From assembly GCF_004364645.1 (NCBI RefSeq), contig NZ_SOAW01000001.1, positions 2,108,001 through 2,172,000 of the forward strand: a DNA stretch of 64,000 bases, written 5' to 3'. The stretch comes from Naumannella halotolerans (GTDB lineage Bacteria > Actinomycetota > Actinomycetes > Propionibacteriales > Propionibacteriaceae). The first letter of the stretch is position 1, and the number at the start of each line of letters is the position of its first letter. Below are positions 26,442-34,392 of this stretch, piece after piece. The notes under the pieces are model-generated. The model did no database searches. It had not been told where the DNA came from and worked only from the letters and a program-made list of their open reading frames with translations. The translations under genes and the position numbers were made by a program.

Positions 26442-27224
26442 ATGAGCGAGGCACTCCTGATCGATCGCGACGGCGCGGTCGCCACCTGGACGCTGAACCT
26501 GCCCGAGCAGCGCAATCCGATCTCCGACCCGACGGTGGTCGAGGCCTTGATCGCGGCGATCGATGCGGCGAACACCGACCCGGAGCTGGCGGTGATCATC
26601 CTCACCGGTGCAGGCAAGGGCTTCTCCGCCGGCGGCAATGTGAAGGACATGGCCGCCGGGGTCGGTATGTTCGGCGGGTCGGGGATGGAGTTGCGTTCGG
26701 GTTATGAGTACGGGATCCAGCAGATTCCGCGGGCGATGCAGCGGCTGGCCGTACCGATCATCGCCGCGGTGAACGGAGCCGCGGTGGGCGCCGGCTGCGA
26801 TCTGGCCTGTATGTGCGACCTGCGGATCGCCTCGGAGAATGCCTTCTTCGCCGAGAGCTTCGTCAAGCTGGGCATCATTCCCGGGGACGGTGGCGCCTGG
26901 TTCCTGCCTCGGTTGATCGGCCGTTCCCGCGCTGCGGAGATGACCCTCACCGGGGACCGGGTGGACGCCCGTACCGCATTGGAATGGGGTCTGGTCTCGC
27001 AGGTGGTCGCGGCGCAGGAGTTGCTGCCCGCCGCCCGCACCCTGGCCGACCGGATCGCGGCCAACTCGTTGCCGGCGGTACGGCTGGCCAAACGCCTGCT
27101 CCGAGAATCCGACGGCCAGCGCCTGGACACCGTGCTGGAGCTGTCCGCGGCCTATCAGGCACTGGCCCACCAGACCCCGGAACACCGGTCCGCACTGGAC
27201 GCCCAGCTGAACCGTGGCCACTGA
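26442..27224 (+). CDS. Enoyl-CoA hydratase/isomerase (crotonase) family protein
   Basis: A 260-residue crotonase. Oxyanion-hole segments are GAGKGFSAGGNVKDM and NGAAVGAGCDLACMCDLRI. By eye, the two glutamates that catalyse hydration in ECH correspond to Asp in GAGCDLA and a non-acidic residue in ESFVKLGIIPGDGG. That arrangement, with GDGGAWFLPRLIG, looks more like PaaG-type or dienoyl isomerases than true hydratases. ATG 26442 has GGAGGAAAC immediately upstream. It is divergent from the acyl-CoA dehydrogenase pair and probably part of the same pathway. Confidence 0.85.
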   Translation: MSEALLIDRDGAVATWTLNLPEQRNPISDPTVVEALIAAIDAANTDPELAVIILTGAGKGFSAGGNVKDMAAGVGMFGGSGMELRSGYEYGIQQIPRAMQRLAVPIIAAVNGAAVGAGCDLACMCDLRIASENAFFAESFVKLGIIPGDGGAWFLPRLIGRSRAAEMTLTGDRVDARTALEWGLVSQVVAAQELLPAARTLADRIAANSLPAVRLAKRLLRESDGQRLDTVLELSAAYQALAHQTPEHRSALDAQLNRGH

Positions 27225-27279
27225 GAATCGTCGCACCCACCCCTGCCTTCGGAGGGGGCATCGGGACTAGGGTCGGGGT

Positions 27280-29556
27280 GTGCGCGCTCCCACCTCCACC
27301 TACCGCTTGCAGCTGACCGCCGATTTCACCCTCGGCGATGCGGCCGGGCTGGTTCCGTACCTGTCGGCGCTGGGCGTCGGCGCGGTCTACCTCTCCCCTG
27401 TCCTGCAGGCCACCGAGGGCTCGACCCACGGTTACGACGTCACCGATCCCACCCGGATCGACGTCGAGCGTGGCGGTGAGTCCGGGTGGCGAGCCCTGGT
27501 GGAGGCCACCCGCAGCCACGGCCTCGGGCTGGTCGTCGACATCGTGCCGAACCATCTCGGGGTGGCCGTACCGGCAGAGAACCCTGCTTGGTGGAGTGTG
27601 CTGCGGCTGGGGCAGGACTCGCCCTATGCCAACTGGTTCGACATCGACTGGGAGTCCGGACCGTTGCTGCTGCCGGTGTTGGGTGAGGACTCGCTGACCG
27701 ACCTGGAACTGCACCCCACCGACGAGGGCGGTGAGCTGCGCTACTACGAACATCGCTTCCCGCTGGCCCCGGACAGTTGGGCTCCGGGCGACTCACTGAC
27801 CACGGTGCTCGACCGGCAGGCGTACCGGTTGGTCGATTGGCGACGCGGTGACAGCGAGTTGAACTACCGGCGGTTCTTCACGATCACCTCCCTGGCCGGC
27901 CTGCGGCAGGAGGACCCTGACGTCTTCTCCGAGACCCACGCCCTGATCGGCACCTGGGTGCGGCAGGCCGAGATCAGCGGGTTGCGGGTCGATCATCCCG
28001 ATGGCCTGGCTGATCCCCGGAATTACTTCGAACGGCTGCATTCGCTTGCCCCACAGGCATGGACGGTGGCGGAGAAGATTCTGGAGCCGGGCGAGCGACT
28101 GCCCGACTGGGAGGTCTCCGGCACCACCGGGTACGACGCGCTGAACGAGTTCACCGGTGTGTTGATCAATTCCGGCGCCGCCCCGGAGTTCGACCGGATG
28201 TATCGCGAGCTCACCGGTGATCGACGCGGGGCGATCGCCCATGTACGCGAGGACAAGGAGCGGGCCGCGAGCAGCCTGTTGCGTGCCGAGGTGAACCGGA
28301 TGTGCCGGCTGGTCCATGATCATCCGGCCGATCAGGTGGCGCAGGTGTTGATCGACCTTGCCGTGGAGTTCCCGACCTACCGCAGCTATCTGCCGGAGGC
28401 GGGTGAGAGTCTGCAGCAGGCGGCGGAGAATGTGGATCATCCGTTGTTGGCGGCCTTGCTGGTCCGGCTGCAGGATCCCGAGGACGAGCTCGCACGTCGC
28501 TTCCAGCAGCTGACCGGTGCGGTGATGGCCAAGGGCACCGAGGACACCGCCTTCTATCGGTACGGCCGGTTCGTGGCATTGAACGAGGTGGGTGGCGATG
28601 CCTCCCATTTCGGCCTCACGCCGAGCGAGTTCCACCATCGGCAAGCTGAGCGCCAGCAGCACTGGCCGGAGGCGATGACTGCCCTGTCCACCCATGACAC
28701 GAAGCGCTCGGAGGATGTGCGGGCCAGGCTGGCGGTGTTGTCGGAGATGCCCCAGCAGTGGCGTCGGTTCGCCGAGGCGTTCCTCGCCGCGGCCGATTTC
28801 GACGACCGCCCGCTGGCGTACCTGTTGGCGCAGGTGGCGGTCGGGATGGATCCGCAACCGGGTGATACCGATGCCCGTGGACGGTTGCGAGCCTATGCCG
28901 AGAAGGCCATGCGCGAGGCGGCGGTGCACACCAGTTGGACCGATCAGGACGCCGACTTCGAGGCCGCGGTACTGCGACTGGTCGATCACCTGTTCGACGA
29001 CGCCGATCTCACCGATGCGTTCTCCCGGTTGCAGACGCTGGTCGAGCAGCCTGCCTGGTGCAATGCCCTGGCACAGAAGCTGTTGCAGGTGAGCGGGCCG
29101 GGGATTCCCGATGTCTACCAGGGCACGGAGTTGTGGGACGACTCGCTGGTCGACCCGGACAATCGGCGGCCGGTGGACTTCGCGGCACGGGCGGGGATGT
29201 TGGCCGAACTGATGTCTGCCCCGGCGGTGGACGACAGCGGCGCGGCGAAGCTGTGGGTCACCCGCCAGGCATTGCATCTGCGTCGCGATCGACCGGATCT
29301 GTTCACCGGATACACACCGCTGGCGGCGACCGGTACGGCCTCGGACCATCTGCTCGCCTTCGACCGGGGCGGTGCGATCACCGCAGTGACCCGCTTGCCC
29401 TGGACCCTGGCCGAGGACGGTGGTTGGCGCGAGACGACTCTCGAGCTTCCCGCCGGTACCTGGGGCGATGTGCTGAGTGCCCGTACCCACAGCGGCACGG
29501 TTCCGGCCACTGAGCTGTTCGGTTCACTGCCGGTGGCGTTGCTCGTCCGGGAGTGA
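27280..29556 (+). CDS. treY: Maltooligosyltrehalose synthase
   Basis: A 758-residue GH13 enzyme that converts the reducing end of maltooligosaccharides to an alpha,alpha-1,1 bond, the first step of TreYZ trehalose synthesis. It begins STYRLQLTADFTLGDAAGLV. GH13 regions are visible: VVDIVPNHLGV (I), LRVDHPDGLADP with the nucleophile Asp (II), TVAEKILEPGE with the acid Glu (III) and ALSTHDTKRSEDVRARL (IV). The C-terminal TreY signature GPGIPDVYQGTELWDDSLVD is present. GTG 27280 is the start. treZ and treX are not nearby, so TreY is detached from its usual partners. Confidence 0.95.
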   Translation: MRAPTSTYRLQLTADFTLGDAAGLVPYLSALGVGAVYLSPVLQATEGSTHGYDVTDPTRIDVERGGESGWRALVEATRSHGLGLVVDIVPNHLGVAVPAENPAWWSVLRLGQDSPYANWFDIDWESGPLLLPVLGEDSLTDLELHPTDEGGELRYYEHRFPLAPDSWAPGDSLTTVLDRQAYRLVDWRRGDSELNYRRFFTITSLAGLRQEDPDVFSETHALIGTWVRQAEISGLRVDHPDGLADPRNYFERLHSLAPQAWTVAEKILEPGERLPDWEVSGTTGYDALNEFTGVLINSGAAPEFDRMYRELTGDRRGAIAHVREDKERAASSLLRAEVNRMCRLVHDHPADQVAQVLIDLAVEFPTYRSYLPEAGESLQQAAENVDHPLLAALLVRLQDPEDELARRFQQLTGAVMAKGTEDTAFYRYGRFVALNEVGGDASHFGLTPSEFHHRQAERQQHWPEAMTALSTHDTKRSEDVRARLAVLSEMPQQWRRFAEAFLAAADFDDRPLAYLLAQVAVGMDPQPGDTDARGRLRAYAEKAMREAAVHTSWTDQDADFEAAVLRLVDHLFDDADLTDAFSRLQTLVEQPAWCNALAQKLLQVSGPGIPDVYQGTELWDDSLVDPDNRRPVDFAARAGMLAELMSAPAVDDSGAAKLWVTRQALHLRRDRPDLFTGYTPLAATGTASDHLLAFDRGGAITAVTRLPWTLAEDGGWRETTLELPAGTWGDVLSARTHSGTVPATELFGSLPVALLVRE

Positions 29557-29738
29557 GCCGGCGATCCTTCGGGACTCGTGCGCTTGCGGCACGGCTTCGT
29601 CGAGTTCCACCCTCGTGTCCCGCCGGACGATCGTGTCGCACCGGGCCATCCGTGTCGGGTCATCGCGTCGCGCCATCTCATGGCGATGCTGGAGCAACCG
29701 ATCGAACCATGATCAACTCGCGTGGGTGACGGCCGCGA

Positions 29739-29925
29739 TCAGGCTGACCGAGCCATTCCGTCGAGCGCATCGGCGGTCAGCTGCATCTCCTTCGTCCCAC
29801 CGTGCCCCTCGTCCTCCACGATGATCAACTCGCTGCCCGGCCATGCCCGATGCAGCTGCCAGGCCGTCACCACCGGGCTGCCGTGATCGCGGCGGCCGTG
29901 AATCAGAGAGCTCCACCGAACACCC
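29739..29925 (-). pseudogene. pip: 3' remnant of a proline iminopeptidase (prolyl aminopeptidase) gene
   Basis: About 60 residues match the C-terminus of S33 proline iminopeptidases: LIHGRRDHGSPVVTAWQLHR, then AWPGSELIIVEDEGHGG with the catalytic His, then TADALDGMARS. The catalytic Asp would be in GRRD. Nothing upstream encodes the alpha/beta-hydrolase core with the nucleophile Ser, so this is a decayed 3' fragment. The flanks 29557-29738 and 29926-30129 hold no gene I can support. Confidence 0.65.
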
Positions 29926-30129
29926 GCTTGACACCGGATCGCCACGGTGGCGCCGGCGCTGATCCGTGCACCACCATCGAGCCCCGGGAGCATGAGCGGG
30001 GCGCCGAGGCCGATCGCCACCCAGCAGACCCACGTAGGCCTGAATCGGTTCGCCGCATCTCCCCGATCATCTTGTGGACAACGGTTCTCGGCGAACTCGA
30101 CTGTCAGTGGTCACGGTTAGATTGGTTCC

Positions 30130-31503
30130 ATGACAGGGACCCACATCGTCGATCAGCACGCAGCGTTGCGTGCTGCGACGACCCGACTGTGGGAGGCGCT
30201 GCGCGACCGGCTCAACGGCGCCTGCGCCTGGGCCGACACCCACCCGCTGACCGATCAACTCGTGGACCGTCTGGCAGATCCTGATCAAGCAGTCACCGGT
30301 GGAGAAGGAACTCCACTGGTCGATCCGGCCTCGGTCGCCGAGTTCGCCGCCCTGCTCGGCAAACCCACAGGGGCAGGTTTCCGGATCATCGGTGAGGCGC
30401 TCGAGCTGCGGCATCGGCTGCCCCGCCTGTGGGAACGTGTGCAGTCGTTGGAGGTCAGCGCCGAAGATGGCTGTCGGGTGGCCGCGCGCACCATGTCACT
30501 CTCCCCGACCGCAGCCCGGTGGGTCGATGATCAACTGGTGCACTTCGTCGGCGCGCTGTCGACCTCCCAACTCGAACGCACAGTCGAGGCCGCAAAGACC
30601 TCGACCGGTGCACCCGCCGAAGACGAGTCTTCGGTTTTCGTCCATCTCGTCCATGACCGGTCCAATGTCAACGGCCACAGCCGCCTGTTCGGCGAGCTCA
30701 GTCGGCTCGATGCCCTGGAGCTCGACCAAGCATTGCAACACGGCGCCGAGCTGCAGAAGCTGTGGGGGAACCAATCCTCGGTGGAGGTACGACGGGCTCA
30801 CGCGCTGGCCGAGCTGGCGCGCAGCCAGTCCATGCTGCCTCCGCTCCCGCAGCCGCCTCGCAGCGACGACGGTGACCACGAGGTCGAGCCGATGCCGATC
30901 TCACCGGACAGGTCGGTGAACGGCCTGCCTGCTCCGGTCGAGCCACGGCCACCGGCACCGCGCCCGATCGCCCTGACCCTGATCCTGCCCGAGCCCGGGG
31001 CGAACCCGGCCGGCACTTCGGGCCATCCGGCGCCCGGGCGTCTGGGCAACCTACCGGTGACTGCCGAACAGGTCGCGATCTGGTGCGGCGCACCCGGTGC
31101 GCAGATCACCGTCCGGCCGGTGATCGACCTCAACCTGCCTGAGTCCACCGACTGTTACGCCCCCACCGACCGGATCCGCGAACACGTCCGGGCGACCCAC
31201 CCGACCTGCGTGTTCCCGTTCTGCGATGTACCGGCCGAGCGAGCCGATCTCGACCACATCGTCCCTTTCGACGCAGGTGGCACCACCACCACGGACAACT
31301 TGGCACCCCTGTGCCGTCGACACCACAGACTGAAGACCCACCACGGTTGGCGGTACCGCCGACTCGGCGCGCGGTTGTTCGGATGGTCCAGTCCCGAAGG
31401 GGAGTCGTACCTGCGCGACGGGCCACGGACCCTTCCATTCCCCACCGGGCCGGCCCGGCGCCTCGGGCCGGAACCGATCGACGAGCCAGCCGACACAGGC
31501 TGA
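30130..31503 (+). CDS. DUF222 (13E12-type) HNH endonuclease protein
   Basis: A 457-residue member of the actinobacterial DUF222-HNH family, usually found in many copies per genome and linked to mobile DNA. The helical DUF222 region fills residues 1 to about 230 (VAARTMSLSPTAARWVDDQL, ELSRLDALELDQALQHGAEL). A Pro-rich linker follows (about 240-310). The C-terminal HNH domain has zinc-binding Cys residues and catalytic His: CVFPFCDVPAERADLDHIVP, FDAGGTTTTDNLAPLCRRHH, RLKTHHGWRY. Function is not established. It sits in a gene-poor stretch beside a pip remnant and a broken small gene. Confidence 0.88.
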   Translation: MTGTHIVDQHAALRAATTRLWEALRDRLNGACAWADTHPLTDQLVDRLADPDQAVTGGEGTPLVDPASVAEFAALLGKPTGAGFRIIGEALELRHRLPRLWERVQSLEVSAEDGCRVAARTMSLSPTAARWVDDQLVHFVGALSTSQLERTVEAAKTSTGAPAEDESSVFVHLVHDRSNVNGHSRLFGELSRLDALELDQALQHGAELQKLWGNQSSVEVRRAHALAELARSQSMLPPLPQPPRSDDGDHEVEPMPISPDRSVNGLPAPVEPRPPAPRPIALTLILPEPGANPAGTSGHPAPGRLGNLPVTAEQVAIWCGAPGAQITVRPVIDLNLPESTDCYAPTDRIREHVRATHPTCVFPFCDVPAERADLDHIVPFDAGGTTTTDNLAPLCRRHHRLKTHHGWRYRRLGARLFGWSSPEGESYLRDGPRTLPFPTGPARRLGPEPIDEPADTG

Positions 31504-31844
31504 GCTGCCGGACCCACGCTGTCGAGCTGCCGGGGTCTTGAGCGAAGGTTGCTGCCCATCCTGCACACCAGACAGGTGTGCCCTGAACCGACTTGCGAGG
31601 TCCGGATCACAGTCGATCCGGTTTCGGAGGGGACCTACTGCGCTGAGTGCAGCACACTCCCCGCGCACGCGTACGGCCCGTCCCGCAGGCAGTAACGCCG
31701 TCGTCCCCACGGCAACTGGGAGCGCCGGGGCACCACTGTCCGTCCGTCCCGAAGGGCGCCGGATGAGCCACGGACAGATGTGGTGACGACCCTACGAACT
31801 CGCGTACCCGAACTCGACGACCCGGGTCACCCGCCCGCACCGCA
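31504..31844. other. No recognisable gene
   Basis: I see no conserved protein, RNA gene or repeat in these 341 bp. Several frames are open only because of composition. Confidence 0.5.
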
Positions 31845-32182
31845 TCAGTCCAGGTAACCGGTCTCAGGATTGATCGCTCCGAGGAAGGCCTGGATTTCGG
31901 AGATCATCTGCTCGCGCGAGGGTGCCGAGCCATCACTCACCCCCAGCTGAACCCGTACCCGTTGTTCGGTCCGGTCAGCCAGGTGAAGTCCCAGGTCGTC
32001 CCGCGCTTCGCCACCAGCCAGCGTTCACCGTCGACTTCGATCTCGACGACCCGCCTTCCCTTGGCCACGTGCCGATCATCCCACGCAGACCATTCATCCA
32101 TCTGGTCGGGGAGCTGGTACGCGGGCGCCCACGCACCGCAACCACACGGCAGTCGGGCGGATTTGCTCGCCCTGGCAGGCAC
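31845..32182 (-). pseudogene. Small conserved-looking gene split by a frameshift
   Basis: The upper frame (32182-31937) ends VEIEVDGERWLVAKRGTTWD, FTWLTGPNNGYGFSWG and then stops. A second frame opens at GTG 31940, overlapping that stop (GTGA), and reads VSDGSAPSREQMISEIQAFL then GAINPETGYLD. Read together they look like one small protein whose last 31 residues are in another frame, as if a single base changed near 31938. Two coupled small genes are the alternative. I do not recognise the family. The N-terminal part before about 32090 is not convincing, so the true start may be further in. Confidence 0.45.
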
Positions 32183-32199
32183 CCGAGACGACCATCACC

Positions 32200-32247
32200 G
32201 ACTACCCGCCACAGACATCGATCGACTACGCGCCACAGACACCGATC
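32200..32247. repeat. Two 24-bp direct repeats
   Basis: Units at 32200-32223 and 32224-32247 differ at two positions. Each contains CGCCACAGACA or its near copy. They lie in non-coding DNA between the small broken gene and the copper operon. There are only two copies and no spacers, so this is not a CRISPR. Confidence 0.6.
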
Positions 32248-32306
32248 GAGACTCCCCAGCAGGCCTGTTCGGGCAACTGGTCGGCGAGACCCCCGCATCC
32301 GTTCCG

Positions 32307-32347
32307 CAGCAAACGCAGCTCAGGGGACCGTTGAGGTGCGTTTGCTG
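32307..32347. other. Long hairpin upstream of the copper operon
   Basis: CAGCAAACGCA (32307-32317) pairs with TGCGTTTGCTG (32337-32347), continued by a further 4 bp inside one mismatch, with a 9-nt loop. It lies about 108 bp before the CopD-CtaG start. It could be a terminator for plus-strand transcription, although no U-run follows, or a regulator site. Confidence 0.55.
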
Positions 32348-32454
32348 GGGAACAGATTGAACCGGGGGACCCATCGTTGCCCGGCTCACAGAAATAGGCT
32401 CCGTCGGCTCCCGAGACGTAGTCTGTGCAGGTCCATCATCGACAAGGATCCGGA

Positions 32455-34392
32455 GTGGCCGCAGTGCAAGGTACCGACCGTCCGATCGGCTGGCCGGTCG
32501 TCCTCGGGGCAGTGCTCATGGCTGCCCTCGGGATCGTGCTGCGCCAGTCCGAGCCGCCGCTGCCCGGCTTCGCCGAGCAGGAGCTCTTCACCCAGATCGG
32601 CGCCGCCGTCTTCGGCCTGGCCGCGCTCTTCCTGGCCCTCGGCACGCTCGCCCACCTGCTCGGGCTGACACTGTTGCGCCGCCGACCGGAGCGCGGCGAA
32701 TCGGAGTGGCTGCTGGCCCCCGACGACCTGCGGCAACTGCGGGTGGCCGGCATCTGGGCCATCGGTTGGGCGATCACCGCAGCCCTGCAGACTCCTTTCG
32801 CCGGTGCGAACAGCATCGGCGTACCGGTCCGCTACGCCTTCACCGACCTCTCCAGCTTCCTCAGCGGTACGCAGACCACCCCGACCTGGTTGTTCACCGC
32901 CCTCGGCGCCCTCGTCCTCGGCATCTGCTGCCTGATCGGACGCAGCTGGCCGAGTGCCATCGCCGGGGTCTGGCTGAGCCTTTTGCTGAGCCTGCCGACC
33001 GTGGTCACCGCCCAGGTGTCGGTCGGCCGCGACCACGACTTCGCCACCGACGCCGCAACCATCGGCACCCCGGCCTTCCTGCTCGCCGGCGCCGCCGCCT
33101 GGGCATTCCTGCACCGCGGGGACGACTCGGTCGCCGCGGCCACCCGTACCCGCCGGATCGTCGCCGTCGCCGGTCTGCTGGCGCTGCTGCTGCGGATCGG
33201 CATCGGCGTCTTCGAACTCGCCGGCACCGCCCCCTGGGCATCGCGCTACGGCATCGTGATGCTGATCGGCCTGCTGCTGCTGGCGGCCCTGCCGCTGACC
33301 GCACTCGGCAGCTGGAACCGCCGGCGCGCGCGGATCGCGGTCACCCTGGCCGGGCTCTCCCTCGGCAACCAGGTCGCACTGCTCGCCCTCTTCCCGCCCC
33401 GGTTCCGGGTCCCGCAGACCGACCAGGAGAACTACCTGGGCTTCAACCTGCCGAGCCCGCCGATGCTGCCCGAACTGCTCGGACCGGGCCGCCCGAACCT
33501 GTTGCTGGCCACGGTCGCGCTCACCGCGATCGTGCTCTACCTGCTCGGCTGGCTGCGGCTGCGTCGCGGCGGGATCGAGTGGCCCGTGGTCCGCACCATC
33601 TGCTGGACCCTCGGCTGGTTGCTCATCTGCTACGCCGCCACCAGCGGGCTGTGGGAGTACGGCTCGGCGATGTTCAGCTACCACATGCTGGTCCACGTCA
33701 CCTTGAACATGCTCGCCCCGGTGCTGCTGGTCCTCGGCGGCCCGGTCACCCTGGCGCTGCGGGTCGGCCACCCGGCCGCCGTGGACGGTCTGCAGACCGT
33801 CCGCGACGGTGTCGAGGCGATCATGGGCTGGCGGGTGCTCGGAGTACTGGCGCACCCGCTGCTGGTCTGGGCGGCATTCGTCGGCTCGCTCTACGTGCTC
33901 TACCTGACCCCGCTGTTCGATCTGAGCATGCGGTTCCACTGGGCGCACCAGCTGACCACCTTCCACTTCCTGATCACCGGCTTCTTCTACTACGCCGTGG
34001 TGATCGGGGTCGATCAACCGCCGCGTCCGCTGCCGCACATCGCACGGCTGGGCTACGTCTTCGCCGCGATGCCCTTCCATGCCTTCTTCGCGGTGATCGT
34101 GATGAGCGCCGAGGTGATCATCGGCGCCGACTTCTACCCGCTGCTCGGTCTGACCTGGGGGCCGGACCTGGCCACCGATCAGGAACTGGGCGGCCAACTG
34201 ACCTGGGCGCTCGGGGAGTTCCCGCTGCTGGTGGTCGTGGTCGCCCTGCTGATCCAGTGGTTTCGCCAGGACAACCGGGAGGCCAGGCGCAAGGACCGGG
34301 CGATGGATGCCGGGTACGACGACGCCTACGAGGAGTACCAGCGCACCCTGGCCGCCCTGGCCGAACAGGACCGTCGGCGGGAGAGTCGATGA
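32455..34392 (+). CDS. CopD-CtaG fusion membrane protein (copper handling / cytochrome oxidase assembly)
   Basis: A 645-residue polytopic membrane protein. Residues 1 to about 320 resemble CopD copper-resistance proteins, with about nine hydrophobic segments (VVLGAVLMAALGIVLRQSE, LFTALGALVLGICCLIG, LIGLLLLAALPLTALGSW). Residues from about 340 form a CtaG-like (caa3_CtaG) domain: GLWEYGSAMFSYHMLVHVTL, NMLAPVLLVLGGPVTLALR, FHWAHQLTTFHFLITGFFYY and MPFHAFFAVIVMSAEVIIG, rich in His and Met that may bind copper. GTG 32455 is the likely start. Its stop overlaps the copA start (ATGA). Fusions of this type occur in actinobacteria and probably move copper to cytochrome oxidase. Confidence 0.87.
   Translation: MAAVQGTDRPIGWPVVLGAVLMAALGIVLRQSEPPLPGFAEQELFTQIGAAVFGLAALFLALGTLAHLLGLTLLRRRPERGESEWLLAPDDLRQLRVAGIWAIGWAITAALQTPFAGANSIGVPVRYAFTDLSSFLSGTQTTPTWLFTALGALVLGICCLIGRSWPSAIAGVWLSLLLSLPTVVTAQVSVGRDHDFATDAATIGTPAFLLAGAAAWAFLHRGDDSVAAATRTRRIVAVAGLLALLLRIGIGVFELAGTAPWASRYGIVMLIGLLLLAALPLTALGSWNRRRARIAVTLAGLSLGNQVALLALFPPRFRVPQTDQENYLGFNLPSPPMLPELLGPGRPNLLLATVALTAIVLYLLGWLRLRRGGIEWPVVRTICWTLGWLLICYAATSGLWEYGSAMFSYHMLVHVTLNMLAPVLLVLGGPVTLALRVGHPAAVDGLQTVRDGVEAIMGWRVLGVLAHPLLVWAAFVGSLYVLYLTPLFDLSMRFHWAHQLTTFHFLITGFFYYAVVIGVDQPPRPLPHIARLGYVFAAMPFHAFFAVIVMSAEVIIGADFYPLLGLTWGPDLATDQELGGQLTWALGEFPLLVVVVALLIQWFRQDNREARRKDRAMDAGYDDAYEEYQRTLAALAEQDRRRESR

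Noticed and set aside
32200-32247. Possible CRISPR seed
   Set aside because: Only two contiguous 24-bp units, no spacers, and no cas genes nearby.
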